This document shows positions 4,957 through 5,631 of a DNA stretch of 5,631 nt, in pieces. Location: the NCBI GenBank assembly GCA_018971925.1, contig JAGWZT010000153.1, forward strand, positions 1-5,631, read 5' to 3'. The notes beneath the pieces were generated by a model. It was given only the letters and a program-made list of their open reading frames with translations, did not search any database and was not told the origin of the DNA. Each line of letters starts with the position of its first letter. Position 1 is the stretch's first letter. Source of the DNA: Lysobacteraceae bacterium (lineage in GTDB: Bacteria; Pseudomonadota; Gammaproteobacteria; Xanthomonadales; Rhodanobacteraceae). The position numbers and the translations under genes are program-made.

Positions 4957-5631
4957 GCTGCAACGCTGCATCCAGCGCGGGTTGTGCATCGGCGATCGAC
5001 TGCGGCTGCCAGAAGTCATAAAAATTGAACCAGTTGTACGGCGCTGCGTGCAGGTGGTGTTCGAGACGTGCGGCGTAGTGCCGAATGTACGAATCAAGCG
5101 CAATGTTGCGACCGGTGCGCGGAAGCTCAACCGATTCGGCCAGGGTCTCGAAGACCAGGTCATAACGACTGCCGCCACGGTACATGCCCAGGCACAGTAC
5201 CACCGGCACTTCCAGCAGTGCGGCGATCTGCCAGGGCGCGGCCGGGAACGGTGCGTCGGTACCGAGGAATGGCACCTCGCGCATCAACTCGTGTGGACGG
5301 CCGCGATCACCGAGCAACGTGATCATCGCACCCTCTCGCGCCGCCTCCGACAATGCCAGCACGATGTCCGTGCCACCACGCGACGTATCGATGACGCCGT
5401 CCGACAACTCCGGCGCCAGCGCTTCCAGCAACGCGGTCAGCGCCGGCGTCTTGCTCTTGTCCATCACCAACTTGAGCTTGCATTCCGGCCGGCGCGCGGC
5501 GAGCACCCGCAGCACCTCGAAACTGCCGACGTGCGCGCCCAGCAGCATCACGCCTCGACCACGGTCGAGGTGCCGGTGCAATTCCTCGACGCCATGCATG
5601 CTGACGCGAAAACTTCCGATCCCGCGCGCCA
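4940..5631 (-). CDS. LpxL-like lysophospholipid acyltransferase (LPLAT family), N-terminus outside window
   Basis: The frame is open from the right edge to the TAG at 4942-4940, giving about 230 codons; the start lies outside the window, and the ATG at 5599 is internal. Numbering from that Met, residues 16-30 contain GAHVGSFE, the His-x4-Glu catalytic motif of LpxL-type acyltransferases (His23, Glu28). GDRGRP follows at 97-102, then a FLGTDAPFPAAPWQIAALLE block at 111-130 and the C-terminal signature APYNWFNFYDFW at 186-197, which I associate with the acyltransferases of APE clusters. The enzyme would transfer an acyl chain, here probably the aryl polyene, from ACP to a lipid acceptor at the inner membrane. 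In some clusters this domain is fused behind a GT2 domain (ApeJ-like), in others it stands alone (ApeD-like); the truncation hides which applies. Its end overlaps the LolA-like gene by 17 nt. The family is secure; the substrate is inferred from neighbours. Confidence 0.88.
   Translation of the reverse strand, partial: ARGIGSFRVSMHGVEELHRHLDRGRGVMLLGAHVGSFEVLRVLAARRPECKLKLVMDKSKTPALTALLEALAPELSDGVIDTSRGGTDIVLALSEAAREGAMITLLGDRGRPHELMREVPFLGTDAPFPAAPWQIAALLEVPVVLCLGMYRGGSRYDLVFETLAESVELPRTGRNIALDSYIRHYAARLEHHLHAAPYNWFNFYDFWQPQSIADAQPALDAALQHARVS

Noticed and set aside
4957..5178. N-terminal extension of the LolA-like frame up to base 5178
   Set aside because: It lies wholly inside the acyltransferase gene. 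The signal peptide begins only at the Met at 4956 or 4971.
1..5631. CRISPR arrays, tRNA or rRNA genes, transposase genes
   Set aside because: I found no regularly spaced direct repeats, no tRNA-like cloverleaf arms with a CCA end, and no transposase motifs on either strand.

Overview
The window reads as the downstream end of an aryl polyene (APE, xanthomonadin-type pigment) biosynthesis operon from a GC-rich Gammaproteobacterium. The order Xanthomonadales (Xanthomonadaceae or Rhodanobacteraceae) fits best. That assignment is inferred from strong G/C preference at third codon positions, the APE-type gene set and intergenic palindromes with an ATGGA centre. No ribosomal or other taxonomic marker is present, so it is a judgement and not a demonstration.

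Layout. Five genes lie head to tail on the minus strand and are transcribed from the right edge towards the left: an LpxL-like acyltransferase cut by the right edge (4940-5631), a secreted LolA-like protein (4318-4956), an MMPL/RND-type membrane exporter (1680-4094), an ApeP-like hot-dog dehydratase (1187-1630) and a FabG-like 3-oxoacyl-ACP reductase (456-1187). The acyltransferase and LolA genes overlap by 17 nt, and dehydratase and reductase share one base (TGATG), which suggests one coupled transcription unit. Two spacers interrupt it. One is a 223-nt palindrome-rich gap between LolA and the exporter, which looks like a small inserted repeat element. The other is a 49-nt gap between exporter and dehydratase carrying a 7-bp hairpin next to an 11-bp inverted repeat. 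At the left edge the C-terminal end of a plus-strand gene, probably a family 2 glycosyltransferase (1-252), converges on the operon. The 203 nt between them hold a GC-rich hairpin but no gene I can support.

How the genes work together (known for the families, inferred here). Dehydratase and reductase carry out two steps of each chain-extension cycle that builds an ACP-bound polyene. The acyltransferase would attach the acyl chain to a lipid carrier. The MMPL exporter with the LolA-like periplasmic protein would move the lipid-linked pigment across the envelope to the outer membrane. The ketosynthases, ACPs, acyl-ACP ligase and aryl starter enzyme needed for the pathway are not in this window and should lie to the right.

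I see no wholly new system. The points most worth a second look are the bounded palindromic element between lolA-like and exporter genes, the stop-codon inverted repeat in the exporter gene, and non-standard residues at the expected proton-relay positions of the exporter.
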